Positions 13,115-26,316 are shown, counted from the stretch's first letter. The stretch: DNA of 64,000 nt from Durusdinium trenchii (GCA_963970005.1 CAXAMN010021361.1:2151723-2215722), one strand, 5' to 3'. The notes: generated by a model not told the origin, from the sequence alone. Numbers and translations are program-made.

Positions 13115-14090
13115 TCCCGCACTGTCGCGGTCCAGCAGGTCCCACACCTGATCGAGCCACTCGGGCCTGGCGAGCGCAAAGCGAAGCGGGAAAAGAAAAG
13201 AGGAGATCTTCATTTGAAGGGGCTCAAAGCCTGGGGGTGAGTTGAAAACGCCTGGATTGTGAGGATGGGATGAGGGGGAAGATCCTGTTGGAAATGCTTG
13301 GTGCTTGTAGCATTTAGCTAGTGATGCCTTGGATGTCTCTTTTAAGGTAATGACTGTCCATTTTATATAGGGAATGATCGGTTTTGCAAAGGTTATGACA
13401 GGGGAGTTCCCTTGATTGAAAAACACAAAAGCAAAAGAGGCCCAACGTGGAACAGCATCTGCCCCAAGCTACTCACCTGCAAACAATGTGGGAGCACTTG
13501 GATGGTTTAAGCACATCAGCTTCACCATCATGTACATCACCCCTTAGCCCTGTAGTCCCGCAGTCTCCCAAGAATGTCCAGCAGTCAACCAACGCCTGCT
13601 ATAGTTGCTATAGGAGATTGCAAGCCCTGCAAAAGCCCCACCCACATGTATGGTCTTTTCCACTGACTCAGTTTTTTGCCTGCAGAAGTCGATAAAGGGC
13701 GGGCCGGTGTCCAAGTCACCCTGGATGAACCTCAGGCAGTCTTGCAGGTTCTGCGCTGGCACCGCTTCGAACTCCTTCCCCTCAGCCCTCCCGCGGCTAA
13801 AACCGCGACGGTGGCTGCTGCTGGAAATTCTGAAATCATTCATGCCCTCCTACAAGTATACAAAGCTCAACGCATCTTGGGGTGATTTGGCAATAGTGGA
13901 ATCAAAACTCAATGGCACGGCATGCTGTTCACTGCAGACGAGGATTGCTCTGTTCCCCACCTTTAAGCCTTGAACAACCACCCGGGTGCCCCCCTCGTCC
14001 TCGTGTGCCCCTCTGCTCTCTCCAAGTGACTCCTCTCGCGAGACCTCTCCATTGCCATTGATGTCCAGCCATTCCTCAGACCCCAAACAA
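13115..14090 (-). CDS. EF-hand protein gene fragment (candidate exons)
   Basis: Three exon-like blocks lie in order on the minus strand. The first contains a textbook calcium-binding EF-hand loop, DINGNGEVSREE (14030-14065), with acidic or Asn residues at loop positions 1, 3, 5 and Glu at 12. The second (13680-13780) has an AG|G acceptor and a GC donor and reads KEFEAVPAQNLQDCLRFI onward. The third (13115-13166) has an AG|G acceptor, reads EWLDQVWDLLDRDSAG, which looks like the first half of a second EF loop, and ends at a GC donor. Calcium sensing is inferred from the loops only; the full protein, its start and its end were not found. The three blocks may not all belong to one transcript. 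Confidence 0.4.
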
Positions 14091-14891
14091 GACCCAGACC
14101 CGGGTGCCGACCCTCGGCGACGACCACACCTGACTCGGCGACGACCCGGAAAGCGACCTCGTGGGTCCGATTGGTTCGACCACCTCGGTGAGTGCCTGAG
14201 ATCCAGACCCAGGATTCTTCCACTCCTGCCATGTCACAAGTCACAAGCGGGCAAAACACCACACCTGTGAGTCATCAAAACGAAAGCACCCCCACATGCA
14301 AATCGTACTATGCAAAGCCCCCCCCCCAAAAATACAAGATTTAACATGCTCGTACGCGTATATCAACAGCTCAACGCAAACTGAAACGGAACATGGTATG
14401 TTTCCGCTGGTGTGTTTCAGCTCTCAGGGAGTCATGGTATGTCATGGTTCAAAACTCATCCCACCGTTACGGCTTGTTGCGGCCACATCTCCCGGCCACG
14501 TCCCATGGAGGGTTTGGGACGACCCAACCCTTGAGCATGCTTTAGCCAGATTTGATCCGAATGAATCCTACCGAACTTTGATTAGAGACAGGTAGGTAGC
14601 AGCTAACCACTTCCTTACTTACTTGAGGTGCAAGGTCCAGAAACATGTAAAAGGCCTTGGAGCGGCAGTTTAAGCTTAATGATGGCTCTCACGACTTCCT
14701 GTAGCAAATTCACGAGTGCAAAGTTGAAATCCAAATTGTTTTAGATTTCATGGTAGGTTTAGTTCAACAAACATCCCGGCAAAGGTGGAACCCAGGATGA
14801 GCATGTGGAGTTCCATGCTGTTCACATATGACCAAAATTACGTGTCATATTCATATGTCTGAATGTATATGTAATATATATATATATATGG

Positions 14892-16112
14892 TTATATATA
14901 TAACGACGGCCTGAAACTTAGAAGGTAGGAAAATCGCCACTTTAAAACAGTAGATAAATTTAGAATGGGGGGTCTTGCAATTACAGGCTGTTTTGAAATA
15001 CCATGGATATATCGCTATATGGCGCCATCGCTATATGTATATAGACAAACCCTGCATCTGAACAGCCTAGAAGAGATGGCTTCCAATCTACTAGCGATGG
15101 CCTTCAACCTAGAAGTAATGGCCTCCAATCTACTAGCGGTGGCCTCCAACCTAGAAAAGATGGCCTCCAATCTACTAGCGATGGCCTTCAACCTAGAAGC
15201 AATGGCCCCCAACCTAGAAGAGATGGCCTGCAATCTACTAGCGATGGCCTCCAACCTAGAAGGAATGGCCTAAAGGAAGGTCGCGCCGCCGCCTTTTTTT
15301 CCACTGTCTGTCCCTGTTTGTCCTTGTCTTCGATGTGTTTGTCTTCATGCAACCGAATTCCTGAGAAGGGTCGGTTGACCTCATATCTATCCTGCAGCGT
15401 TCTGCATTTGAAAAAGGTTGAACAGGCATTCTAAGTTCTGAAGTCCACATATTTGTGTAGTACTTGGAGCAATCTTGGTGTTTATGCTCCGGAACTGTGG
15501 AATTTCCTGCATGTTCCTTTCATGTTCCCTTCATTTCCAAAGCCAAGGGAAATGAAAGGAACCAGCTCAAAACACCATTGTTTCACTCGTTTTTGTTTTG
15601 CTTTTTGAATGCAATTGTCTGTAGAACACTACTTCAAACCAATGTCTTTCTCACTCCCGCATCGCTAATGTGTTTTTCTCTTCCACACAGTCTGTGGGTA
15701 AGCAACAACTCTCAATTGTAGCCACTGATCGGTGATTCTAAGTTTGCCTACTGTTTTTGAAAAAAAAACACAAGTTTGCCCAAAGGCATTCCAAAATCAA
15801 CAGCCCCAGTCGCACTTTTTTGCAAATTATGGTTGCTGAACCATGTTGGATTCCAAAATGCTGGAAAATTTGCACTGCTTCTAAGTTGTTTGGCCCACTG
15901 AAAAAATGAGAGTTTTTTTTTAACTTCTTTCAAAACACCCCTTTAACTTAGAATGCGCCACTTTTGGGGCATGCTAAGTTTATTTTCCGGCACAGGAGAA
16001 GTGTTTTATAGCCTAAATGTACCAAACATGATTTAAGAGGAGGGTTTTTTCCCGAAACGGAATGGCACAAAAGTCATTCTTAGTTTCGGGCCGTCGTTAT
16101 ATATATATATAT
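14892..16112. mobile_element. 1.2-kb terminal-inverted-repeat element set in TA tracts
   Basis: The 22 bases at 14902-14923 (AACGACGGCCTGAAACTTAG plus AA) and the reverse complement of 16077-16098 agree at 20 of 22 positions, and both ends run outward into TATATATATA. The inside has no transposase frame, so it would be non-autonomous. Subterminal sequence with ACTTAGAA and CGCCACTTT recurs at 14916-14955 and 15945-15965, and a hairpin with 12-base arms lies at 15945-15980. Insertion at TA is suggested by the flanks but a duplication cannot be proved inside a TA run. Confidence 0.6.
15061..15273. repeat. 21-bp minisatellite encoding heptads
   Basis: About ten tandem copies of a 21-base unit of the type GATGGCCTCCAACCTAGAAG / GATGGCCTCCAATCTACTAG. 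Being a multiple of three, it translates to 7-residue repeats: MASNLLA-like on plus and AIASRLE-like, coiled-coil looking, on minus. The array lies inside the 14892-16112 element. A second array of the same family is at 39255-39390. I regard it as a minisatellite, not a gene. Confidence 0.75.
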
Positions 16113-16169
16113 GGGTCACATGATGATTCGCATTTCCAACCAACCTGAGGGTCTGTATTCTCATGTAAT

Positions 16170-18340
16170 TTACATGTAGCACATCAGTGTATAAGCTACA
16201 CATGTTGTTTCATGTTTTGACTGTCTCACTCTGGCGCCGTTCCTGTCCCAAACGCCGTTCCGGTGGTGGTCGTCGCCTCCGAAGCGTGTCATCAAATACT
16301 CGGCAAAGGTGCTGATCACCTCCTGGTGCGAAAAATGGACGGAGAAGCTCCGGACTGGGAGTCGTATTTTTGGACTTTGAGTGGGAGATGGGGTTTGGGA
16401 CTTGTGGGCTCGAGCAAGAAACACTCCCAAACATCGCAAAACCATGGCAAAACCACCTCATGGCCTGGTTGGATGGTTGTTCTTTCGTTTCAGAAAGAAA
16501 CTTGAGGTGAGTAACCCAACAAAATATATACTGAGGAAAAGCAAGCTCGTGGAAGGGTAAACTCCGCATCTGTGAGCGGCTCAGGGCATGCTTGCAAAGC
16601 ATCAAGTTGGGGACCAGTGAAGGCTCTCACATGCCCAAACTTTCCGCATTTCCTTTTCTCACTGGTTTCGGTTGAGCTCCCTTATGCTCAAAAGCGTAGG
16701 CTTGACGTTTGCCCCTTCGTCGAAAGAACTCGCTTTGGATATCCTCCACCCCACAAAGCTCAAATGAAATGACTAGTGCTGGATCTACTGAGTGGATCTC
16801 CATCACCATCACGTTGTGTCATTTCTTTGGGTGGGGTGTGTTGGAGAGAAGTTTAGTAGGAGTCCTTCTTAAAAATACTTGCAGCCTGCCCCAGGTCGGG
16901 GATGCGGCATCTGCTTCGACTCATCAGCGGCTTATTATGCAAACCTGAGATTGACCTCACGAAGGTCTTCCAAATCCCAATCCTCGTTCTCTAGGTTGGG
17001 CTTCTGGTTCTGCCTGAGATGCGCGGAAGAAATCGGAAGAATGCTATAGAATGCTCTCACTGAAAGAGCACGAGTCAAGAGCAAAGTGCTTCGAGCCGGG
17101 AGGGCGAATCAAGCTGGCTCCACGCTTAGGGCATCCCACACCACCCGCTACAGGAAGAAAAGTTGCCAAAACTAGACTCCCAGTCGTTTTTGGGAGCAAC
17201 ACTCAGTCAAGTGAGTCACATCCTGTCTTCAAGTGTGCATCCTCACCATCAATTCCTCAATTATATATATATATATAGACGGGTGATATCTTTTTCCGCC
17301 CATATCTGGTCGCTGGGTTGTTCATGAGGAGAACTTGCCTGCAAGCCCTGGATCCGTTCCCCCGCGGCGTCGAGTCCAGGACTCAGGAATTATCACACAC
17401 ACCCAACTCGCCTTCTTCATTTTACCATATTCTACCCTTCCGTAAAGGGGATACCATTCGACCATTTTGTCAATCTTCGTCCCTTTATGGATGCCCTTCC
17501 CTCATGCCCTGAGCTCGGACCCCCCCCACGTGTGGACCGCTTCTTCGTGAACCATGCCCGGCCTGGAACGGCGTGAGTGTGGACGCGAACGGGTTGAGTG
17601 TGGGTCCGCGGCCCGAGGTCCAGTGAAAAAAGGCACACACAGTGACACTGTGGGTCTGAAAGCATCCGAAAGCGCTAAACCCATTTAAACTTTAAACCGA
17701 ATAAATACAACTGGAACATGAGGAAGTCCAGGCGCCGAGAGGAACCCTTGAGAGGCAGGTGCTGTCACTATCTTTCAAGTGGCCTGTTTTTCACAGCAAA
17801 CAACTTCACGAAAAGACATGGCTAGGGACGTGCCTCCTGCAGCTACATTTAGATGAGGGTCAAAATGGGTGATTCCCTAAGACATCAAACATCAAGCCAT
17901 CAGAGTCTCTGACCCCCGAGCGGACAGATCGGATTCTAGGGGAAGTAGGCTGATGCCGTATTCTTTGGAAGGCAAATCTTTAAGATCCAAAATTTCACTG
18001 ACACTGCTTTCCTATCGGCTCCGCTAACTTCCCCGCACGCCAAAATTGCGTATCTTTTCCGCAGGCGGCTCAAGGCGCAGTAGTTTTGCTCACCTCGGCC
18101 AGGTCTGTCGTTGGAAACCGGAGATTCAAATTGTTGAACTCAAAACATGATGGTGATGAATGAAAATGATTAAGCACTGTCCACCTCAAGAAGTGGGAGG
18201 AAAACCAACCATGAACGTTTTGGATACTTTTTGGATAACTAAGCTGACCAAGTACGTTAAATTGTGTTAAACCAACAAGTGGCCAATAGTTAAGATTGAA
18301 TGTTTCAGTTCAACCTTCAACACGTATTTTATACGTTGAA
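16170..18340. other. No confident gene
   Basis: Unique sequence with one TA tract (17262-17277). The minus strand at about 16215-16380 reads as a protein-like frame containing SHQEVISTFAEYLMTRFGG, but no clean pair of splice sites was fixed. The rest shows only short frames on both strands. Confidence 0.4.
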
Positions 18341-18353
18341 CATACAAGCTAAC

Positions 18354-18457
18354 CTTCGCCTTATGGACACCGATGGGACCTCTAGCACGACGGACGACGG
18401 AGGATTATCTCGCAACTTGCTGACAAAAAACTCAGCCGCAGCTTGGGCCAGTTCCAT
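18354..18457 (-). CDS. Candidate exon, unknown protein
   Basis: A minus-strand frame beginning at an ATG directly after a stop codon (MELAQAAAEFFVSKLRD) and continuing to VVLEVPSVSIRRR, followed by a GT donor (GTTAGC) at 18353. The sequence is alternating helical and strand-like and not repetitive. If the ATG is a true start this is a first exon; otherwise it may use the CCCAAG acceptor just inside. It lies downstream of the eL24 gene on the same strand. Family not recognised. Confidence 0.35.
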
Positions 18458-19010
18458 TCATTTTCTTAATAGCCGCGGGTGGGACCCAACAAATAAACAC
18501 TCCACATGAAGGGAATCACTCAGGAGGAAGGAGCTGAAGAGATTCCAGGATCCGGGTCGATGTGTATCTGTTTGTGAGGAGCATGACTGCGCCAAAGCTC
18601 TTAGAGCATAAACATCACCATCCAGGATTGGTTGACATTGGTAGACCACTGCTGACAGCAAAACAGCAGCAAAACAAACATGAGTGTCTAATATTGTCTA
18701 ATATCATGTTTGAGTGTTCCATTGATATGGAGATGTCAGGCGCCCCGTTTTTTTTCAGAGTTCAATCGCACAAAAGAACTTCACCAAGTAGAGTAACGAA
18801 CAATCTTTGCAAATACCGTTATACACCGCAAACAATGAGCAGCTTGGGAACCAAACAACTTCTGAGTCAGGGTGGATGGTGGGATTTGGGGGGAGGTCAC
18901 ATCCGAGGTGTCTTCAAAGCACCAGGATCAAAGAGAATCTTCCCCCCAAAAGGAAACACGGAATATACCTTTCCACACTCAACATGTTTTACCTTTGTGG
19001 GATCCATCAA

Positions 19011-22000
19011 TTATCGAAACTGGCAATCCTGGATCCTGAACACCACCCCCATCTCCAGCATCCCCACTTGGACCACCCGCTTCTTCCCTTTGAAGTTCTT
19101 GGCAGCGCTGCCACCACCACCTCCACCCTTGGGCATTTTGGGGCCTCCGCTCGCCGGATGAGACCGAGCGGACCAAGAGCTCGCCGCTCTTATGGTGATC
19201 TTGAGCATTGACTTCACTGATGTACGAAAGATGCTTAAGATTCTATGACTGTGAAGAACAAACTGATCAGTTCCTCTCTTTAAGTTCCTCCTTATGAAAC
19301 ATGAAAAAAAGGGAGGAACTTAAAGAAAGCACTATATGCCGCAAGATGTCGTAAGAATCACCTCCAATTTCCCAAAAGCCAGGGTTTGTCGGCAACCGGC
19401 AACCGGGTCTTGTTTTCTTGGCAGGGCCTGGCTCCATGTTCAACAAAAAGGACTCTGTCAATTTAGGGTGTAAATGCAAGATTCAATTCAATCATATTCA
19501 ATCTCAACATTCTCAGGGTACTTGTCAATATGTATATTATAATTTCCATTAATTTCCTCAAACTGCCACTATCAAAGTACAGTAGTACAGTAATTGTATA
19601 GTTTTAGAGTTTAAGAGGGGTGGTTTTTGCACGTGAAAAACAAAGCTGGAAACATGGTCTGGAGATGTCTGGAGGTTTGGCGCCATATCTGCGATCACAT
19701 AGGGATCACCATATAGTTTCCTGAGAACACCATTTTGGCGAAGCTGCCAATCTCTCAGCATGCACATCTCACCTCTCAAATCTGTCAAACTGATCCATCG
19801 GCACCAACCTTCTCATCCCCAAAATGCCAAGACTATGGACGCCCCAAACCTTCCCCGATGCGCACCTATCTCCCCCGGGGCACCTTTCTCGGCCTTCGTC
19901 TTGGGGACTGCAGGCTTGCTGGGCTTTTTGGCCTCAAGCAAACCCAAAACACCAGTGGTGGCAAGGTCTCTGTGCCCTATTCAACCCTTCCACCCGATAC
20001 GCGCCACTACGGATACAAGACCGACCAAAAGAAATCAAAAAGGCCCAATCTCTAACTCCAAGGGATGCATGCATCCATCCGTGAAACATTGGATGTATTG
20101 TAGGTGACCACATGCACAAACTATACCTGTATACCAGGGGCAAAAGGCCCAATAAAACTCCCAAGTTGGGTAATGAACTATGATGAAACTGTTGGATCCA
20201 CATCATCCAAGCGATCCAAGTGTGGTGCCACCCTCCCAAAGAACACATATGTTCGATCTGGCACTCCGGGTTGCTCCGGCAAATCGCTTGACCTGGTGAC
20301 CTGGCGCTTGCTCCAAGTGACAACAGCTTTGGCCTTCGCTTCTTTGGCCTCCTTCTCCCTCTGAGCACCTCGAACAACACCACCATCCGTGGCATTGAAC
20401 TACACAGAAGGTGAGAGGACAATTCGATGAAAACGTGGTTCCTGGGTCTTTTATAATCTTTTATCTGAGGCTTCTGCTTCACGATGAATCTGCGGTTTGT
20501 CTCATGATGAATACCTGTTGGTGTTCACCGGGTTTCATGCATTGGTGTTCACCGGGTTTTATGCTGAGTGGCAGGTTGGCCTCCCCTGAGGCTTCAGCGG
20601 AGCTCAGGTCGTTGGGCCTTCTTCTTCTTCAAGTCGTCCAGGGACATACCAACCTCAGGCGGATGGAATCAGCGCCTCTGCATGCATCCCTCAAGGTCTT
20701 TGTCTGAGAGCCGTGACGGACCGAAACGCTTTTTGCTTTGTGTGCATTTTCAGATGTTATCTCCGCGTAACACCCAAGCAGCTCTGCAGTGTCAGGTTCT
20801 TGCTCAAGAACATCAACATCAGTGATGGAGACCTGTTTTTGAATGCAATTCACCAATACTGGACACACACACATATATTGTATATATATATATATACACA
20901 GTATATACACCAATTTTTTGTTGAGAGGATCACAATCCACAGAATTGAAATGACCTTGTTGCCTTTGTCCGGGTGACCAGGCAATTTGTCACGGCCTCTC
21001 AACAACACTACAGAACTGTTTTGGGTTTTTGGTGATTTGAACACCATGGGAGACTCACAAAATCGGAATCAAACCAGCAGCAACCCCGAGGGCACGTGTT
21101 CCACACGGAGCCCGGTCGGAGCTGTGAGCTGGTCTATAGCCACTAAAGTTTGTGGCGGCCACCACCAAACAAAATGAGATGAACGGCAAAACTGGCAAAA
21201 CCAACCCCTTCTTCTATAATCATCAATGTGCATCCGTGGGGCCGCCCTGCTATTAATACTTTGTCTGGATGTGTGGAATTCGGAAAGTTTGTCGGAGCTC
21301 GGTCCGAACTGACGCCTTTTGGCACGGACCACGCCCTTTGCAATAACAACGTTGGGCGATGCTGGGCCTCATGATTCTAGGAGATCTTCGGCCATGCGAA
21401 CAGCCATATGTAGGGCCTCCAAGGGTTCGACCTCCTGTCGACGGTCCAAGCAAAGGCTTTTGCCGCTGCCCGGGCTGCTGTGTGGGGAGCCCAACCGTTT
21501 GGTCCTTAGGGAGCGACACGAACACAAAAAACTTCACGACGTGATTCACGCGCATCAAGCATGGAGAAACAGCGCAGGCTCTTGGCAGGCCGCACACCCC
21601 GCCAGCCCACAAAACGTGTCAATGTCGACGCATTAATAACAAAAGACATGACTAATTTGCACAAAAAAAGGTGGGGTAAACTAATTGGGGAGTTTCTTTA
21701 AAGGCAGTCAGTGTTGCAGGAAACAGTTAGTTTTATTTTTGTTCAGTTTTATTCATGTGTTGACATAATTAGTCGCGTAGCATCAGAAAGTTACTGTATA
21801 TTATATACTAATATACATATATGGTTCACGACTCGGTTCACGGCGTTTCTTGGAAAACTCTAGGTTGCAGCACCCTTGTGCCTCTGTGACAACGTTTGAA
21901 CATTCTGCGGCTACTAGCGTATGGACCAAAAAGGTTTCAACAAAAAGGTTTCAACAAGTCCCATTCATTGGCCACATTGGAAGAACATGGACAACCCTCC

Positions 22001-25000
22001 ACACTTCACTCCCGTTGCGCCCTGTTTCTTGCAATGGTAGACTAAAAAGGCCAAGCCGGCTTGCAAGCTGGCAGGCACTTGGGCCGTGAGGAGAGGGAGG
22101 GGCGGGGTTTTGCAAGAGCAGCTCTGCCACCTGTTCAGCTGTCAAAGCTTCCTTCAAGCTGCATGAAACAAAGTGAAAGACAACAAGGCAAGGGAGCAAG
22201 GAAAGAGCAGGGTTAGTCTGCTGCTGCAAGTGCAGCAGGCTAGCCTGACCAACGGGTTGAGTCCATCGCTCGGTCTGCCCGGACGGCGATGGGACCTCGA
22301 CACTCCGACAAACACATCACATGGTTTCGTGATGTTTCGTGTGTTTACCTCCTCTGTTTGTCTTCGTCGTCTTTCAAGGGACTATGCTGTCCACTTCCAT
22401 GGTGCGGTGAATCAGCAATGCGTGCGTAGGAGTTATCACCATGGAGTGATCGGGGTGGCGGTGGAGTTTTCTCTTTTGAACTTCTTCGGGAACCAGTGGA
22501 GCAAGTGTTCTAGGTCGCGTGTCCTGGCTCAACAACCTCCCTGCAGGTCAAGGCGAACAAGCTATGTCAAAAAAGATGGCCAACAGGTTCCACATGCTTC
22601 CACTTACACACTAAGCACCTCCTCGCAAATATGCAATCTCTTCCGCAAACAGAACCCTGACGCATGGGAATTGGATTGATGATTGACGTTCTCCCCCCCA
22701 AATCGATAGATCGGGGCGCTTGAGCAATGAAGCGCTGGGTGGTTCCAGGTTCAATGCATTGAGGCTCCGTGGGGATCGGAGCACCGGCCAAGTCCTGCGC
22801 TCCCGACTCTGACGGAGCTCAGATCCGGGGCATGTGAAGGATGTGACTTGAGGGTTGGCTGACTGAGGCCAAGATCCACTATACAGTCTACTGCAGAAGT
22901 ATTGCTTCCCAAAAGGATGGATTTTTTGCCTGAGATGAAGCTGTTCAAGGTTTTTCATTGCACATCTTGAAAGTGGGATGTCCTCTGGTCTGGTCCCATG
23001 TAATTACTCCTAAAAGGAAGTCTCGAGAGTGGTGTAACAGCATGCCCAATCCTTTTAAGCATCCTGACTATCTGGCTATCCCATCGAATTGTCCACCTTC
23101 CCCACCCAATACCACACCTTCCACCCCGAACCGGCCCGAACCTCTGGGAATCTGATGGAAACTGCATGCCAGACATGGCGATGGGATCTACTGTGGCCGG
23201 TTCGAAGTTCTACACTTCACAGCCAAAACGGCTCGAATGCGATGCACACGAGTGAATGCAAAGCCACCAGTTCTTGTGAGCGAATGAGAATCTAAACGGG
23301 GCCAACACCTAATCTACAACTGCATGATGCTGCATGGACCAATAACGTCTGGTCTGGGTCATGGATCAAAACCCCTTTCCAATCCTCACACCGGCGCGCG
23401 CCTGTTTTAGCAAAACCAACGAGCCAAACCTCCCAGCTGAGCTCATCGCAATGGCCTTTTGGAACTTTTGCGCTTTGCGAGCCTTCTTCTTGCCACCCTC
23501 CTCTACCTTTCGGGTCTTCTCTCTCTCCCCAGGTTGTGAGGTGTAAAACGCTTCCACTCATGGGAAACCGAACCAAGATCACTTCATGAATCTTCATGGC
23601 AAACCGAACAGCTCGTTCTGCGAAGCAAAACCAGTGGGCCACACCCTGCACCTGGCTTTTGATCTGAGAACCATGCTTTTGAGTATTTTGGCCACCTCCA
23701 AGGCACTGGTGGGACAACTGGGTTGACAAAAGGGACATCCATTTGGTACTAGGCCCAGGCTACCAAAGAAACAGCGGTTGTTATTCCAAAGGTCGAATCT
23801 GAGAGCGTACCAATTTCCCTCGACCATTGGCTCACAACCCAACCAGCCGTACTTCTGTATTATGACGCAATTCACCAGACAAGTCCTTCGAACGCAAGAA
23901 TGACAAAACAAACATCAATAATGGCAAAAAAGAGACACTCAAAACAAAGCAAAAAGGAAACAACTTGACACTCAAGAGAAAAAACACATCGAGATGGATT
24001 GTATTTTGCTGTTTCATTTGTTTCTTCTTTGAGCCTGGATTTGTGTATTTGTTGCGTTTGGATGTGTTTTTTTTTATGGCTATTTTACTAAACAAATAAA
24101 CACATCCAGACTCAAAGAACAAACAAGCTCGATTTGTTTTTCCTTGAATCAATGTGTTTATCTGTTTAATCTTGAGTCTGGTTCTGAGTCCTCCTTTCTG
24201 GTTGAGTCTTCTGCTGAGCCTTGTTTTGCATCATTTTTGATTATTTATTTTATATTTATTTATTATGTCAAGATAAGATATGAGCTCTCTTGGAAATCGT
24301 GATCTCAAGGCCAGTAATGTTAGATTAGTTGTTGGCAGGTAGGAAATATTTCTTCAACAAGAAGGAGAGGTTGACCCGCCCCTATTATAAGGATTTCACA
24401 TTACTACAGTATCATGGATAATTGTTCTATGTCCTCTTCCCTTCCAACCTTTGGAGTGTTCCACCTGCCCCAACCGCATACCAAAGCTAGGCAGCCAACA
24501 ACCTGGTGACCGATTTGATCAAAAATGCAACAAACTTCAAACAAACTAATTAGGGAGGGTATCAGAATAGTTCAATGGGGTGACAGTTTCATGTTTTTGC
24601 AACTTTCTACCCCAAACAGGCAAAGTGTTGAATCGAATCCATTAAAAAATATCCAGTGACCGAACTGGCGATGATTGGCATGATTTTGGCAACCGAGGGC
24701 GTCACTCCTGGTTCATCGTAGAGCCGCTCGCTTGGTCACAGCGTGCTCCAAACAAGCCGACTTGGAATTCTAATGGGGTGCCGCACAAACCTCCTGAAAC
24801 AAAAAGTTGTCATGTATCTACAAATCATGCATACACTTGCCGCAACTGATGGATTCGGATACCACACGGCTTTCCTCCAAATACTGCATCTGGCATCCAC
24901 CAAGCGAAGCAAACGGTCCGGTCGCCGTATCGGCCTTACCCTTCTTGTTCATTCTTCGCCAAGCCTGCCATGGTCCACAAGTCTACAATCGACGGCACCA

Positions 25001-26316
25001 GGAAAGTCAGGTGTAACTACGGGTGCAATATCTGATCCCTTCGAATCCTTGAAAACAGGACATGATCGCTATGCGGAATGTAATATACAGTGAGTAAACA
25101 AGATTTAATCAGATTGATCACCATACAAACAAAATCAAACAAGTATACAACATATGAGCACCCTGTTTCTATGGCGTTGAGATATCAATCTCCACAGCAG
25201 CCGAATCGACCGGGCCCTCGGACCTGCGTCCAGCGCAGCTTCACGGGCTTGATGCGCTGGTGGAAGAGGGAGTCGGCCTTGGCGTTGATGAAAAAGCTCA
25301 CCTGGCGGTCGAGATGAGGAAATCAACTGTCTGGTGAACAAAGGTTTGGTGAAAAAGGTTTGGCAGGTCTGCCGGAGGTTCAAAGGTTGTAGACGTGTAT
25401 TGTGCTTGGAAAGCAGTGCAAAAAGGACCATGGAGATGGAACACTAAGATTCCCAAGGTCTACTTTACCTAGTTTCCTTTGCCTCACCGCCGGTTTCGTC
25501 ACAGTAGATGTTGGCTTGATTGAGTGGTAAACCTCCGTGCAGGTGAAGACTGAACAGGTGGAGAAACGAATCATCCTTGATCCCAGGTCGACCATGCCTA
25601 ACTGGAGATAAAATTTGTATAATATATATATATATGTATAATATGCTGGGTACACCGGTTGGATAATGATACATGAACTGGAACCCCTGGAAAGGTGACC
25701 GAAAGCAGTCTTGGGATCTTTCATGATCTTTCTAAGATTTTCCTCGGCCGCCACCTCATCAGGTACGGAGAGTCGGTCTCGCAGAATGGGCCACAGAACA
25801 GGAAAGTCGCCAGAATAACTGAACTTCCAGGAAAGTAGGGGCCATATAGACCATCTTGTTGCACCTTCTACAAAGCCTCGCCCAATGTCTATTGTCTGAA
25901 AAAGGGTGGAACAAAAGGAAACATGATCCCCAATGGGCCCCGAATCTTTTTACCGTGCGTGTGGCCACCAGAATGGGTCCATCGTGGCGTGTGACGCCTT
26001 GGCATCCTTGGCCACGAACTTCTGTCCATGACCGGGATATATGCCTTAGGCAACAAGCTGGACGAAACCAACATAATCCTGAATAATAGACGGCAAATCT
26101 AGGATTCATTGAAACAATGCCACTTCAGTGGGCTGATAGAAATATTTGACCCTGCTATCCTGAAGCCAAACATTAGCTCTTGAGGTTTCTGAAACCCTGC
26201 ATTCTGATCTGATGTAGAATACACCAAGCATGATCTACTTCTGCCAGCTCCATCTTGACATGCTGGGTCTCCGTGCGGTACTCTGTGTAGCTACAAAGGT
26301 CCGTCTTGATCACCAT
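19011..26316 (-). CDS. RPL24: Large-subunit ribosomal protein eL24, nine exons
   Basis: A 60S ribosomal protein. Exons on the minus strand: 26316-26277, 26044-25998, 25301-25224, 24964-24935, 23524-23450, 20653-20599, 20368-20328 (3' end may reach 20301), 19932-19884, 19144-19011. Joined, they stay in frame for 182 codons. Seen along the protein: start MVIKTDLCSYTEYR; IYPGHGQKFV, the conserved eL24 zinc-ribbon region; SLFHQRIKPVKLRWTQ; AWRRMNKKGK; KAQKFQKAI; VGMSLDDLKKKKAQRPELR; then a Lys/Ala-rich tail ending in a Gly-rich stretch and AAKNFKGKKR. This order matches eukaryotic eL24. Introns 1, 2, 5 and 6 need GC donors (intron 4 and 7 probably too); introns 3 and 8 use GT. All acceptors are AG|G except exon 5 (AG|A). 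The last exon may splice again after KKR instead of running to the TAA at 19011, since eL24 is usually about 155-160 residues. Introns hold hairpins at 19277-19326 and 24022-24122 and a 24-bp duplication near 20517-20565. Confidence 0.88.
19277..19326. repeat. Perfect 15-bp-arm hairpin in eL24 intron 8
   Basis: TCTTTAAGTTCCTCC (19277-19291) and its exact reverse complement (19312-19326) flank a 20-base AT-rich loop. It lies inside an intron, so a transcription-terminator role is unlikely; a tiny fold-back element is more likely. Confidence 0.55.
24022..24122. repeat. Imperfect hairpin in eL24 intron 4
   Basis: TTCTTTGAGCCTGGATTTG at about 24024 pairs with the reverse complement of the AACACATCCAGACTCAAAGAA stretch ending near 24121; arms are about 30 bases with a few mismatches around an AT-rich loop. 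A looser copy of the same CTTGAG/CTCAAG-rich theme is at 2660-2850. Probably a small mobile element relic. Confidence 0.45.

Noticed and set aside
19277..19326. Transcription terminator of the eL24 gene
   Set aside because: The hairpin lies inside intron 8, before the last exon, and rho-independent terminators are not expected in nuclear genes.
18355..20660. The exon-like frame at 20180-20300 (minus) as a separate gene
   Set aside because: It is the direct continuation of the eL24 exon 7 frame past possible donors, so it is more simply intron read-through.
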